This document shows, piece after piece, positions 40,229 through 54,528 of a stretch of 64,000 nt of DNA. Numbering within the stretch: the stretch's first letter is position 1; the number at the start of each line of letters is the position of its first letter. Location of the stretch: positions 39,572 to 103,571 of the forward strand of contig NW_003138320.1 of assembly GCF_000003605.2 (NCBI RefSeq), written 5' to 3'. The DNA comes from Saccoglossus kowalevskii (taxonomy: Eukaryota > Hemichordata > Enteropneusta > Harrimaniidae). The translations under genes and the position numbers were made by a program. Below the pieces are notes generated by a model. It was not told where the DNA came from and made no database searches. It saw nothing but the letters and a program-made list of their open reading frames with translations.

Positions 40229-42884
40229 CTAGAAGTAGAAAGAAAACAAATTGTCCAAAATTAGATTTGCATATTTTTCGATATACCATTTTCTGTCTTT
40301 CTTGAAATACCATGTTGTGCATAAAATAGAAAGTATGTATATACATGTACAGTTAAAAATTTGATTAAATAAAGGAAATAATCTCAGTGCCATGTTCCTC
40401 GTTGAGAAGATTTTTGTCGTTGAACGACAATCAAATTAATTCAAGTTCAATTTTCTTGTTTTAATGTCAGATGTTTGATCTGCACAATATTACATTTGCT
40501 TTGAGATAAATCTGACAGAAAATCAACGTTTACGTAAACATTTCTACGAAATGAAAAAGTCTTTTGTTAATAAATACAATGTATTTTTTGACCACAGAAT
40601 CATATAATTGTATGTACCATTATATTTTCTAAGCAAAATATTTAAAATCTAAGCGAAGACGTGAAGATTTATCTAGCTTCTCTGACACTAATTTGCCATT
40701 TTATTATAAATGGATAATTTCACTGAGAATGGTTTTCCACGCACGAGTTGTACAATTGAGATGGACAGGTGTAATTAGTTACAAGAGTAATATATTATTA
40801 TAAGCCGTGACAATAATGAAAGTCAAGAACTGATGTGCTGTGTATACTGCCCTCTATTGGTTAAACATCTAATAACTGATAAGACAGTCAGGTGTGACTA
40901 TATTATGTCTGTGTGTCTTACACTACACTGTAAACATTTCACTGGAAATTTAAATCTGTGAATGTGTAAAAAATTTTACAGGAATATCTGGTGGATATAC
41001 GCTTGATACTAAAATTACATACTAGTATGTAAATTAATGCCTTTACAGTAATGTCACTACTCGTATTCACAATAAATATTGAAATACTGTAAACATGTAT
41101 GCTCTATTAAATATGCATGTTAATAGAAGCACATAGAAACCCCAAATCACAGTTGTTGTAACCTGAATCGATATAAAATAATATTTATTTTGACCATAGA
41201 GACACCTCTGTAATTTACACAAGCCCACTGGCTACTAATAGAGCAAATACAGTAAGCCAAATATTATAGGTTACATAAACATATATGTATGTACATTGTA
41301 ACAGAAAGTTACCAATTCCCCTCCCCTACCAATAATTTTAGATAAACCATAGACGTAATTATTATAACCATGGAGATGATTAATACATTAATTCTTTATT
41401 CCAGAAGAGAACATAATATTGAAAAGACAGTGTGCATTATATCAATCCATAGTTATACAAGTATATCTTTTCTATAACAGTCTAATTAGCTGCATTTATG
41501 TTCATGAGAAAAAGAAAGGTCACTTTTTTACTTTCCATCCAAGTACTGCAACAATCAGTATACAGCAAAAATTTATAAAAAAAGTGAATCTTCAAGAAAC
41601 AGCAATGAATTTCAAATTTGAATTATTTTCATGGTGTCTGAAGCATTGTCAATTGTTTTTGTTCACAATCTGATTGTGTTTAATACTTACAGTTTCAATT
41701 GTGAATTCGTTTTAAATCACGTTCTGATGCCTGAAGATTTGTTTCAGTTCTAAATTTGGTTCTGCATTCAATGGTAATTCAAAACAAAGGCAAATTCTTA
41801 AATATTTTGTGCAATTTTTCCGAACACGTACCATCAAATACATGTACATGTATATTACATAATAGACCCCAATGCTCCAGGAACGGTACAAGTATTGCGC
41901 AACTTACATGTATATGTATGAAACAATGTAAAATGTAAATACCAGCCAAGTTTAAAATTCATATGAACACACCATTTTGTGCAATTTCATTACATACCAT
42001 TATACATTGTACCTGTATGTAAATGCACTTCTACACTATTAAGACTTGTAGGGTTTAAAAAAAAATTATCCCAACCAGATTGAAGCGACTACCGTACTAG
42101 CGATTACACAACACTATGTATAAAAGAACAGAAAAATTCTTTTCACACCTAATATATACAGCGAGTAGGGAACTAAACCGCGATTACGAGCATTCTGTAT
42201 TAAATAAAACCTGTCCTTTCAAATCTAGTCAATGCATTTAGTACAAAAAGATTAGTTTGTTACTCAGCTCAAAGGATGAGTTATCAGCATGAAAAACTGG
42301 GTTGAAATAAGTGAATAAATGTGAAAAAAAACTAATTATGGCTCCCATTCTACAGAGCACTGAAGGTGAAAAGAATAAATTTATAAGTGTTTCTTCAGAC
42401 ACAAGTTTTTTCCCATCAACTCACTCAAAACTCAATATAGATTAACAACCTGTATTAGATGCGAGACTGTCACCATCGTAATTTATTGTTTTGTACGCTC
42501 CAAGTACGTCAAGCAGCTCAGCAGGGACCTGAAGCTTGCTACAGGGAAGCTGATTGTTTTTAGAAGATAGATGTATATGATTTTTAATATGTCTCTTTAT
42601 CACAGTAATTATTAATGGCCAAAAATCTGGTAATGTTTCTGCTTCAAAAATGTAAAAGGTTATCATTTATGGTTTGTTTTTTTATGAGAGAAAATGTGTT
42701 GCTTATTTGTGTGAAGATATCATGTACAAGAGCACAGAGCACAGAGTTACACACCTCAATCTGAAGAGTCACATGACACGTAATTGTAATTGTAAATTTT
42801 AGGTGTAGTCAATACAAATACAAGATGTTATTGATCAGAGTGGCTCATAATCATCTATAGTCTATAAATTTCAAAATACAAGGC

Positions 42885-44290
42885 ATTGTAAGTTAGCAGA
42901 AAGCCTTTAAATCAGCTGAAAGTCATTGCAAGTTAGGAGAAAGCCTTGAAAATCAGCTGAACGTTATTGCAAGTTAGCTGAAAGCGATGAAAATCAGCTG
43001 AAAGCCACTGCAAGTTAGCAAAAAGCCTTGAAAATCAGCTGAAAGCCACTGTAAGTTAGCAAAAAGCCTTGAAAATCAGCTGAAAGTCATTGCAAGTTAG
43101 CAGAAAGCGATGAAAATCAGCTGAAAGCCACTGCAAGTAAGCTGAAAGCCTTGAAAATCAACTGAAAGCCACTGCAAGTTAGCAGAAAGCCTTGAAAATC
43201 AACTGAAATCCACTGCAAGTTAGCAGAAAGCCTTGAAAATCAACTGAAAGTCATTGCAAGTTAGCAGAAAGCCTTTAAATCAGCTGAAAGTCATTGCAAG
43301 TTAGGAGAAAGCCTTGAAAATCAGCTGAACGTTATTGCAAGTTAGCTGAAAGCGATGAAAATCAGCTGAAAGCCACTGCAAGTTAGCAAAAAGCCTTGAA
43401 AATCAGCTGAAAGCCACTGTAAGTTAGCAAAAAGCCTTGAAAATCAGCTGAAAGTCATTGCAAGTTAGCAGAAAGCGATGAAAATCAGCTGAAAGCCACT
43501 GCAAGTTAGCAGAAAGCCTTGAAAATCAGCTGAAAGTCATTGCAAGTTAGCAGAAAGCGATGAAAATCAGCTGAAAGTCGTTGCAAGTTAGCAGAAAGCC
43601 TTGAAAATCAGCTGAAAGCCACTGCAAGTTAGCAGAAAGCGATGAAAATCAGCTGAAAGCCACTGCAAGTTAGCAGAAAGCCTTGAAAATCAGCTGAAAG
43701 TCATTGCAAGTTAGGAGAAAGCCTTGAAAATCAGCTGAAAGCCACTGCAAGTTAGCAGAACGCCTTGAACATCAGCTGAAAGTCAATGCAAAGTTAGCTG
43801 AAAGCCTTGAAAATCAGCTGAAAGTCATTGCAAGTTAGCAGAAAGCCTTGAAAATCAGCTGAAAGCCACTGCAAGTTAACAGAAAGCCTTGAAAATCAGC
43901 TGAAAGTCATTGCAAAGTTAGCTGAAAGCCTTGAAAATCAGCTGAAAGTCATTGCAAGTTAGCAGAAAGTGATGAAAATCAGCTGAAAGTCATTGCAAGT
44001 TAGCAGAAATCCTTAAAAATCAGCTGAAAGTCATTGCAAGTTAGCAGAAATCCTTGAAAATCAGCTGAAAGTCATTGCAAGTTAGCAGAAATCCTTGAAA
44101 ATCAGCTGAAAGTTATTGCAAGTTATCTGAAAGCTTTGAAAATCATCTAAAAGTCATTGCAAGTTAGCTGAAAGTCTTGAAAATCAGCTGAAAGCAAATG
44201 CAAAGCTGAGAACCTTGAAATTCAACAGAAATCCACAGTAAAGTAGGCTTAAAGTATTGAAAGTCAGCTGAAAGCCACTGACATTCTTCA
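42885..44290. repeat. 41-bp satellite array with higher-order structure
   Basis: About 34 copies of a 41-bp unit, roughly CAGCTGAAAGTCATTGCAAG then TTAGCAGAAAGCCTTGAAAAT. Units at 42889 onward reappear in the same order, with the same variants (CCTTTAAAT, GAACGTTATT, AGCGATG), from about 43257, a shift of about 368 bp or nine units, so a block of at least six units was duplicated. Units decay toward the right end. Confidence 0.95.
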
Positions 44291-45488
44291 CCAAAAGCAA
44301 GCTTTGAAAGCCAGCAGAGTTTGTATATATACCGGTAGGTTGCAAAATTGGCAATTATTTGAGGTTATGTATAACAAGAATGTTGTTGTGAAAAGGATCG
44401 TTATTATAATAATAACATAATAGTACACATATCCACCATTATATCCTCGCATTGGAATGATGTCATTATACGTATTATAATTACACTTGTCTGGGCCATT
44501 TTAATTTGCTCTCACTGTGTATGCAATATTTCAATCTTGTTTTTTTCATCAAGCAATTTGTTTTTTTTCATCAAAGAAAGCTAAATTTCCCTCAACTACT
44601 AATATTAGCCAGTCCAATTGCTGTCACGTACGTACATTGTGTATATAACCTATTTCAGAGAGTGATCATAAATCACTATTATGTCAATATTTTAATCTAT
44701 AACGGAAAGAGGCACTGATTGTCGTCAAAGTACGTCAAATCAGCAACAGCCAATACCATGCAACAGAAAGTGAGACTTGCAATACAATACAGCAGATGTT
44801 TTTTTAGAAGTCATTAAAATTTGATATCTACTGCTTTATAACCCAAATCATAAGATTGCGATAAATGCTTTGCCATAAAAATGTCTTTATGATCAATAGC
44901 TATAAGAGACTAATATTGATTTTCATTTTCTTCAAAATAGCGGTATTTATAAACGCTGTGAAAGATTTCACTCAACAGACCATGTGTTTATTCAATAGAG
45001 GTAAGAATTGTATGTAAAGATTGATGTATTTGTATAATACCTTGATAATTGCCGCTGTCCCAATTTTATTGTAAGCCATTTTACATTAAACTGCACTGAT
45101 TTATTTCATTTGACAAGTGAACAGTCTATACCTCACCACTATTGTTGGCCTTGTTACCTTCCGCCTATTTCTCAAGTTTTTCATCTTGCTCTCCATGCTA
45201 GTCCTGATATGTTGCCTAGATTTCTCTCATTACACAGCTAAATTTATTCTGACAACACAAAGAATGAGGCAGTTGCACTTTTATCTCAATAGCAACTGCA
45301 GGTATCAATTGATACAGAACGTGCAGAGAAAATAAAACTACCATCTTTTGTTCATGAAATTAGCATATTCATATTAACAGCATTCAATATTTATCAACCA
45401 ATCAACATCACAGTCACCCACTTATTGTGGAGAGGAAAGAAGGAATCATGAAATAAAAGGAAAGTAACCAAGCTACACCCAACTGGTA

Positions 45489-45691
45489 TACTGTAGAATA
45501 CTTTATTTTTGCTTGGAATTAATTATCGCTGAAGGAATGAATCAGTGAAAATAAAATTCAGCGAATGTACTTTTTTTCCTATATTTCACATTAAACTCAT
45601 CAATAATCAGTGAAAATAAATTCCATAAAAAACACCCAACAAACCTTTTCAGCGAAAATTAATTCCAGCGAAAATAAAGTATTCCACAGTA
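45489..45691. mobile_element. MITE, family D
   Basis: Left end TACTGTAGAATACTTTATTT, and the right end TAAAGTATTCCACAGTA is its inverse; the inverted repeats run for about 40 bp through GGAATTAATT and CGCTGAA. About 203 bp, flanked by TA. A diverged copy lies at 54529. Confidence 0.8.
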
Positions 45692-46432
45692 TGTAATATT
45701 ACTGGTGTTTCATACCAGATTTACTTGATTATTTCAGACAAATGTGGTGACAATTAATGTACATATTTTTGAACAAATTGTCTTTCAAAATTAATTAATT
45801 ACCATTTTTCTAGTAATTGATATCATTATTTTTTCCCTAAAAATTTAGATGCAACATTCTCATACATTTTTTTCATAATTTATTTGTTAATTTTGTACAA
45901 AAAATTACACTTAGTTAGTAAAACGTGACAAAAGTTGATTTTAAAGCTAAAAATCCAACACATAATAGAAGAATTGGTACTCGACTTAATTCAAATTGTA
46001 CTTGTTTTTTTTTATGCCATAATACAGACACTGAATCAAAAGAATCGATTAAGTTGCTGTTAGTACGAAGCATGGATGAAGGATGTACTATGGATTTCCA
46101 AGAACTACCGGTACCTACATGTAACAGGTGTCAAAACAAAACAAACTGGATTTGAAAAGTCATGTGACTAATGACATAAACCAGTATTTTGTACAATTGT
46201 TGGCTGCTGATATTTAGTGAGCTGCTACTGACATGTCTATGTTGGAGGAATGACCTTTGACCATTCTCATTTTAGCTACTCAGCACACGTTTACATCACT
46301 GTCAATAGTCCATATACATTAGACAGAAATGTCAGTAAAGATCTTGTGAAAAACAAGAGAGCCACAAGTCTTTTTTTGAAAATGTGCTTAATTTTTTCCT
46401 CGTTATCGCATTACATGTTTAAAATACTATGG

Positions 46433-46561
46433 TTAAAGTGGGGGAGTCGTCACCTATGCATGCGTCAGACGGCCATAGCGTGTAAATGTTTACAAACAAG
46501 TGTCCATCCATGAGCCTTTGCGTTTTTAGTGCTTGTTGTTATCAGCGCTTTGGACTCAATA
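46433..46561. mobile_element. TTAA-type MITE, family B, truncated
   Basis: Starts TTAAAGTGGGGGAGTCGTCA in the orientation of the 18280 copy and follows the family through CGCTTTGGACTCAAT, then stops. The last ~35 bp and the closing TTAA are missing. Confidence 0.8.
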
Positions 46562-49286
46562 ATAATATGAGGGGAGCTTGTCTGCCATTCTGTGTATTCA
46601 GCTGAAACATGGTATAAGCATTCAAAAGTCACATGTGGTTCTATTTACAATACAGAGAATTTGTAGTTCAGGTCATATTAGTCATATCAGGTGATATTTT
46701 CCTTGCGTTTTGAGACATTTTTAAAGAGAGATTTAAATTCTCTGAATCTGTTGCTCTGAAAGTGAAACCTGAAATCCACTATACACAAATCATATATCAT
46801 ATGTATGTCATCTCAAAAACCAGCAAATAAAACCTGTCACTTAATATATCATTAATAGTGACTGGGTAAATATCTTTATGTATATAGTCAGGAAATGTAT
46901 ATTTAATTTCTACTATACAGTTTATACATGTATGTACGTGACTTGGAAGGACAACTTTACTGAAATGAGACCACCCAAAATGTATATTGATGACAGATAA
47001 TGCATTTTAGTAAGAATTTCTTCTGTTAGGCGATTCAAAATGACCATTTTCATGATTTCTATGATAACTGAAAAAACTTTGAAAGATTATACACCCAACT
47101 AATTTTCACAGAATTTAATTATTTCCACTGACTCTGGAATTTCCAGAAATCTAGCATTTAACAGTACATTGTGTACCTACTGTTTAAGCAAAATGTTTTT
47201 GCTTCCTAACATTGTGCGTGTCATTTTCAAACCTTGATCTCGCACATATTATTTTTTGCAATTTCACATACTACTAAAGTGTGTGCACCACATATGTTAG
47301 AATGGCGAAATGTTTGTTATGTTGTTCAAACCAAGCGTAAATGAACGTATTCAAAAACGTTATTCAATAAATAATGTTGTTGAATGTTCATTAGATCTTA
47401 ATTATGTGGAATTGTTTTATCGCTAAAAAAAAATTCCTCCTTATTTTCCATGGGACGAGAGGCATATTTAAACCACTTAGTACAACTTTTTGTGGTAGAG
47501 CCACGTTTCCTGTTTACTTCTAGACAATCAGGAACTATTTTAATTGACAACGACTTTACTTCCCACTATCTGTGCATATTACGTTCAATCAAGCGTGTCA
47601 GGTTTATCTACGATGATAGCCATGGCCACCGCATTTGAGTATCAGCTCTTGCACTAGTAAAATCAAAAAGACAGTTAATGTGAAGACCAGACCATTTCAT
47701 ACTTACATGTAGTCTACTATTTTGAGTTCTACAAATGTAAATATATCAATTAACCACATCCATCAGTAATCAGTAATGAAGGTAATAGAATCACTTGCAT
47801 TTCTGAGAAGCCAAGACTTTGTGTCGTGTTAAGTAGGTTATTTTTGATACTGAGTATTCGACAATAACTACACACGCAGACAGAGACTAACACCTCTAAT
47901 GCTTTATGACAAATTAAGATGGATATACAGGACTAATGGGATTCAGAGATCTTAGCTTTTGAAGCGAATGTAATTTCCTTCCGAGAGAATCATGAAACGT
48001 TCACAATCTCAGAAACCATGAGTGACAGAACATGAGAATGAGAGCCGATTATGCTCAGCTGAGTCGGCTGCCTTAAAAAGCTTGCACAATAGCGCCGCGG
48101 ATACACACTCATCTCGACACTACTTAAAATTGGCACCGAATATACAAGAAAGGCTTCAACTGTATAACCTAAATGTGTTGCAGATGTTGTTACACAGATT
48201 CTATAATCTGCAGATATATTGAGGCAAACCTTTCCTAATTTGGTCACTTAGAATAAATGAACTGGATCTATTCTAAGAACGAGTGCACATCACGTCAATG
48301 AATGAAGGCATTTCCTCTTGACGTCATTCGAGGGATTCACTGTGACCACTGTTTCTGTAAAGTATTTTTAGACACATATACATGTATACAGTCGTTATCT
48401 AATTGTTGCTTTGTTAAGACGGTTTAAATTCTCCAGTGACAAATCTGACATTAAACGCAAGTTGTGAGAGAATATTTTCTAAACAAGAAAAGAGGATGAA
48501 TAAACATAGCACAACTATTACAACCTTGCCCATTGAGAATATTGATATAGATATTGAATAATGAATAAGAATTATTAAAGGATGGATACACCCTAGATTG
48601 TTTATCACACTGGTGATTATTTGATCACAAGTTAAACAAATGCTGGGATAGACAAGACTACTTATATTATTTTTAACATTTTTGTACCTTGAATACTATA
48701 CATACTGTATTAATCTCACAGTCCCTTATAGATTTACATGTCATAAAAGTTCCCAAATATTACAGCAATATACATGTGTATCTAAACAGAATGTGGGTGT
48801 AAAAAATGATTAATACCACATAATGGAAACAATACTAGTATATACATTTGTACATGTATATGTAGGTCTTAATTATCTGCAATTATTTAAAATATACAAT
48901 TGTATCTAACAAATGTATCAGTCTAGATACCTTAAAATTATTATACATGCTAGTCACATCAAAATTGGAAGAGTTTGATGATTTTAATATTGCGATTGAT
49001 GAGATTTTCAAGTTTGAAGATGATCAGATACTGAATGATTGATACATGTAGTAACAACAACAACAAGAAAATTTGAATTTATGCATGCTATTATTCTGGC
49101 AGTTATTGCCTAATACTAAAATATGTTATATAGTACATGTATATAGTTTACAGGCTATTAGCCAAGAATTTACAACTACCAGTCCAAAACAGTTCAATTT
49201 CAAGAAAATGTAGATGGTTTGATACATTTTCATAAAATTATCAAAGAACAATAGAAAAAACAAGACAAGCAGCCTATCGGCTGAGA

Positions 49287-50573
49287 TAGCTCCGCTGTTA
49301 GAAATGCACATTTCAATTAAAAAACTGAAGACATCATCAGAAAATGAACAATATGTATAGTATCAAAGCAATCGGACTCAACAAGAAGTGGAAAATATCA
49401 CTTTCTACCAAAAATGACTAAAATATTCACCAAAATTAGAGAATTGAAGATATCATCACGAAATGAACAAATCTGAGAAAGGTCTACATGTAGTATCTAT
49501 ATATGTAATATCAAAGCAATTGAACTTTTGGTTTTTAACAAGAAGTCGAAAATATCACTTTTTACCAAATATGACAAAAATATTCACCAAAATTATAGAA
49601 TCCAAAATATCATCACGAAATGAACAAATCTGAGAAAGGTCTACATGTAGTATCTAAATATGTAATATCAAAGCAATTGAACTTTTGGTTTTTAACAAGA
49701 AGTTGAAAATATCACTTTTTACCAAAAATTACAAAAATATTCACGAAAATTAGAGAATTGAAGACATCATCACAAAATGAACAAATCTGAAAGAGGTCCA
49801 CATGTAGTACCTATATATGTAGTATCAAAGCAATTGGACTTGCGTTTTTTAACAAGAAGTCGAAAATATCACTTTTTACCAAAAATGACTAAAATATTCA
49901 CCAAAATTAGAGAATTGAAGATATCATCACGAAATGAACAAATCTGAGAGAGGTCCATATGTAGTACCTATATATGTAATATCAAAGCAATCGAACTTGC
50001 GGTTTTTAACAAGAAGTCGAAAATATCACTTTTTACCAAAAATGACAAAATATCACCAAAATTAGAGAATTAAAGATATCAACATGAAATGAACAAATCT
50101 GAGAAAGGTCTACATGTAGTATCTAAATATGTAATATCAAAGCAATTGAACTTTTGGTTTTTAACAAGAAGTCGAAAATATCACTTTTTACCAAAAATGA
50201 CAAAAATATTTACCAAAATTAGAGAATTAAAGATATCATTACAAAATGAACAAATCTGAGAGAGGTCCACATGTAGTACCTATATATGTAATATCAAAGC
50301 AATTGCACTTGCGGTTTTTAGCAAGAAGTCGAAAATATCACTTTTTACCAAAAATGACAAAAATATTCACCAAAATTAGAGAATTGAAGATATCAACATG
50401 AAATGAACAAACCTAAGAGAGGTCTACCCAAGGTACATATACACCAAGTATCAAAGCATTCAGGCTTGTAGTTTTCAAGAAGAAGTCGAAAAAGTAAAAC
50501 ATTGACACGGACGACGACGACGGACAATCACTCATATGATAAGCTCCGCTCGACAAAGTCGACAGCGGAGCTA
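49287..50573. mobile_element. Helentron-like non-autonomous element with internal 157-bp repeats
   Basis: Perfect 12-bp inverted ends, TAGCTCCGCTGT at 49287-49298 and ACAGCGGAGCTA at 50562-50573. The right end folds into a hairpin (AGCTCCGCT ... AGCGGAGCT, 50542-50572). Between them are about seven tandem units of 156-158 bp (GAAATGAACAAATCTGAGA, AACAAGAAGTCGAAAATATC) and a GACGACGACGACGG tract. Inverted ends, a tandem core and a 3' hairpin are the plan of Helentron-associated interspersed elements (HINEs); no protein is encoded. A tandem-repeat MITE is the alternative. Confidence 0.75.
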
Positions 50574-51534
50574 AAAATGGAAAAAAGTTGCCAGTCCAAA
50601 ATTAAAGTTGCCAGTCTGTTTGGTGGGTGGACTGGTGGCTGGCTAACACCCTGATAGTTTATGTTCCTTTGAAGTCTGAGTGTACATGAATGCACACAAT
50701 TACAGCAGGCATGCTTTACCAGCCGAGTTAAAGTTTAGTGATACCCAGTGGTCTTGAATGGTAGATCACACTTCCACACGTGTCTCTTGAATTCACAAAT
50801 TACAGCGGCAAGTAAACCTTTCATGCGAGTCAAGATCCGAAAATAAACGAACAGTAGATTAAGGTGTAACAGAGAAGGAATTAATGCATTTTATACGGTA
50901 GCAGAAAAGCCCCTCTGGGCAACAGCAGAGTAGACAGTATTCAGTATTAAAATGTTAAGATGCTTGGGTGAGATAATATGCATAATAATAAGGTATACAA
51001 ATATCACGTTCACATTTCATCATTAGCATGGTGCCCCAAGACAATTTATGTTGAATCTTAAGAGGTTTGAGCTGAAATGAAGATTATACGTCTATTCTTT
51101 ACGCTTTCAACATTACGAGTAAATGCCATTAAGATATAGAAAATGAATAAAAACATAGCAAAACTATTACAACCTTGCCCATTGAGAGTCTGAATATTAA
51201 ATAACTAATGAGAAATCCGGATGGATAAAAACTAAACACAGGTGGAGGCTCAAAATTAACAGTAACTGGACGCGTATAGTACAGGACAAACTTAATTTTT
51301 GTGTTGGGTTACCGTTTTTCAAAATTAGTAGCTTAACTGGACTACTGTAGATATTTACTAAAAAAATACAATTTAATTTTACATATAAAATCTGTACGTC
51401 TTCAAAGCCATGGGTGCCAAATTGAGCAACACTTGTATAGCTCCAAGTACATTATGGGGCTACAAAATATTACTATGTGACTACCTACTCTTAAAATAGC
51501 CCAGCAAGATGGTTATCGAGGTCAGTGCAGAAAT

Positions 51535-52200
51535 GAGAGAATGACAGAGTGGGAGAATGATTGACAGAGTGGGAGAATGATTGACAGAGTGGGAGAATGA
51601 TTGACAGAGTGAGAGAATGATTGACAGAGTGAGAGAATGGGTGAGTGAGAGAATGAGTGAGTGAGAGAATGATTGAGTGAGAGAATGATTGAGTGAGAGA
51701 ATGATTGAGTGAGAGAATGGGTGAGTGAGAGAATGGGTGAGTGAGAGAATGGGTGAGTGAGAGAATGGGTGAGTGAGAGAATGGGTGAGTGAGAGAATGG
51801 GTGAGTGAGAGAATGGGTGAGTGACAGAATGGGTGAGTGACAGAATGGGTGAGTGAGAGAATGGGTGAGTGAGAGAATGGGTGAGTGAGAGAATGGGTGA
51901 GTGAGAGAATGGGTGAGTGAGAGAATGGGTGAGTGAGAGAATGGGTGAGTGAGAGAATGAGTGAGAGAATGAGTAAGAGAATGGGTGAGTGAGAAAATGG
52001 GCGAGTAAGAGAATGGGTGAGTGAGAGAATGGGCGAGTGAGAGAATGGGCGAGTGAGAGAATGGGTGAGTGAGAGAATGGGTGAGTGAGAGAATGGGTGA
52101 GTGAGAGAATGGGTGAGTGAGAGATATTGGGTGAGTGAAAAAATGGCTGTGTGAGAGAATGGGCGAGTGAGAAAATGGCTGTGTGAGAGAATAAGTGACT
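51535..52200. repeat. 16-bp purine-rich minisatellite
   Basis: First about five units of 20 bp (GATTGACAGAGTGGGAGAAT), then some 35 units of 16 bp (GAGTGAGAGAATGGGT and variants GATT, GGGC). The + strand is nearly all purine plus T. The reverse strand gives long SHSPILSLT frames, an artefact of the array. Confidence 0.95.
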
Positions 52201-52916
52201 GAGTGACAGAGTAAGTGAACAATCAAACAAGGATACAAGCAGGTGATAAGGTAATGGTTGCACAATAAGTGGACAAGAAACAACAAAGGTACATTTATAT
52301 GAGATACATGTACACTTGTGTTAAATATCAATCACCAAGTAAAACTTTCATTACATGTGCATATTATACAACTTGACAATAAGTAAAAGTGCATGTACAA
52401 GTGAAGAGACATGCAAGAGTATGCCTGGAAGTGAGATATGAATCTGTACACAGTACAGTAAACCAAGCAGTCTACACATGTATCTAGAGAATGTATGATA
52501 AATGAATAGCAGCAATCAGGGTTTGTAATGATCTTGACAAGCTAACAGCAGGTGATACATAAATATCTACGTGCACAAAAAGAACAAATCTGTCCAGGAT
52601 ATATTAGGTTTGTTAAAACCATGCGTTAATTGGAGGGATTCCAAATGATGTGTCCATTCCTCAGTAGATAAATGAGGTACCATTGTAAAGTCTAAAGAAG
52701 AATTATTTCACGCTGGGCGGAATAATATACTGAAACCATTTATATGTTTTGAAGTCAAATGAGTTAAACATTAGAAAATTGATATTCAAAACAGATTATA
52801 TAAGCTTTCCAGTGCAGTCAATAGATATCACAGTACATGTACCATTTTTCTGTACATGACTACAAGTACCGGTATTTCGACTGGTACAATATTGTGAAAA
52901 ACAAGTACAGCTATTG

Positions 52917-53545
52917 TGGAAATCACATGTACTACACATGTATCATAGAAATCACATGTACAAGTTTGGAAATCACATGTACAACTTTGGAAATCACATG
53001 TAAGAGTTTGGAAATCACATGTACAAATTTGGAAATCACATACGAATTTGGAAATCACATGTACAAGTTTGGAAATCACATGTACGAATTTGGAATCACA
53101 TGTACGAATTTGGAAATCACATGTACAACTTTGGAAATCACATGTACAACTTTGGAAATCACATGTACAACTTTGGAAATCACATGGAAATCACATGTAC
53201 AAGTTTGGAAATCACATGTACAAATTTGGAAATCACATGTACAAATTTGGAAATCACAAGTACATGTTTGGAAATCACATGTACATGTTTGAGAATCACA
53301 TGTACATGTTTGGAAATCACATGTACATGTTTGGAAATCACATGTACGAATTTGGAAATCACATGTACATGTTTGAAAAACACATGTATGAATTTGGAAA
53401 TCACATGTACAAATTTGGAAATCACATGTACATGTTTGGAAATCACATGCACGAATTTGGAAATCACATGTACAAATTTGGAAATTACATGTACGAATTT
53501 GGAAATCACATGTGTATTACACTGTACATGTATCCTAGAAATCAC
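52917..53545. repeat. 21-bp minisatellite
   Basis: About 28 units of GGAAATCACATGTACAAGTTT with variation in the last bases (AAGTTT, AACTTT, GAATTT, ATGTTT). Each unit contains ACATGT or CATGTACATG palindromes. The 21-bp period leaves frames open on both strands, but there is no codon bias or start context. Confidence 0.95.
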
Positions 53546-54528
53546 ATTTCACTAATCATGCATAAACATCTTTAAATAAATGATGTTGGCGAGCTTACAT
53601 GTACATAAGGTTTTGTGGTGTGTTTTTTTATGTTGTATTATTTATGTACATTATACACTACATAATGGGAAGTACATAAATTATATCTTACAATGTGTAT
53701 CAATTCAAATGTTTATCTAAATTCAGTTTTTAAGGTCTGTACCAGTTTTACCAGCACATCTCAGGATAATTAAAACTCAACAATGGCAGAATTTTGTATG
53801 TATCATGCATGTATTTGTATGTATCATGCATGTACGTGTACCTGTACAAGCACGTGTACGTGTAAGGTGGAGGCTTCAGCTACCACAAAGAAACCAGTGA
53901 TATGTGGGCTTAGTAATTTCCTTGGGAAAAAAACAGATCACGCTGTACTTTTCTGAACTCCACACAGTACAGTCGTTGCCATTCACCTCTTGGTGTTATT
54001 GAGTCAGCATATCTTACATTGTGCGAGATAACAAAAAAAACACCTGGACTTCTGGCATGTGTCAGGTATTACAGGTGCAATGCATTGAGTGGGAATTTCC
54101 TCATTGAGAAGTGTTGATAAGAAATTGTGTACTCCATTAGAAATGATACTCAAGAGAAAGACCTTTCTTCTTGCTAAAATGTAGGTGCAACAATGTATTT
54201 ATTCTCTTATCCAATTCTTTGTTAATTTTGATTATTAATTTTCAAGTGTTTTGAACTGATTATTACATGCGGGAAATGAAATGCAGGAAAAAGTGACTGC
54301 ATTCCTGTACATGTATACCATTATTCAAAGTGCATCTCCAATAGAAGCGCATGTTAACCATTAATTTTATACCGAATCATTTTTTTGCCCATAGACATGT
54401 ACGTTGCTGTCACTTACATATAGGTAATAAACTGCATGTGCTACTAATAGAGAAAATATGGTATAGCCGATTATTACATGCTTCAATCACAATCGTAGGC
54501 AATGTGACAGCATTCCTGTACAATTTAA

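Noticed and set aside
42442-42666. Possible FBXO42 upstream exon (VPAELLDVLGAYK resembles an F-box start)
   Set aside because: Only a few residues fit an F-box; the conserved helix and Trp region are absent, and no donor-acceptor pair joins it in phase to the exon at 40228.
51481-52331. Three long overlapping - strand frames of 243-269 residues rich in SHSPILSLT
   Set aside because: They are translations of the 16-bp minisatellite in all three frames; coding in three frames at once with no unique sequence is an array artefact.
52837-53575. Long frames on both strands repeating GNHMYKF or ISKFVHV
   Set aside because: They come from the 21-bp array; the period keeps frames open, and there are no splice or start features.
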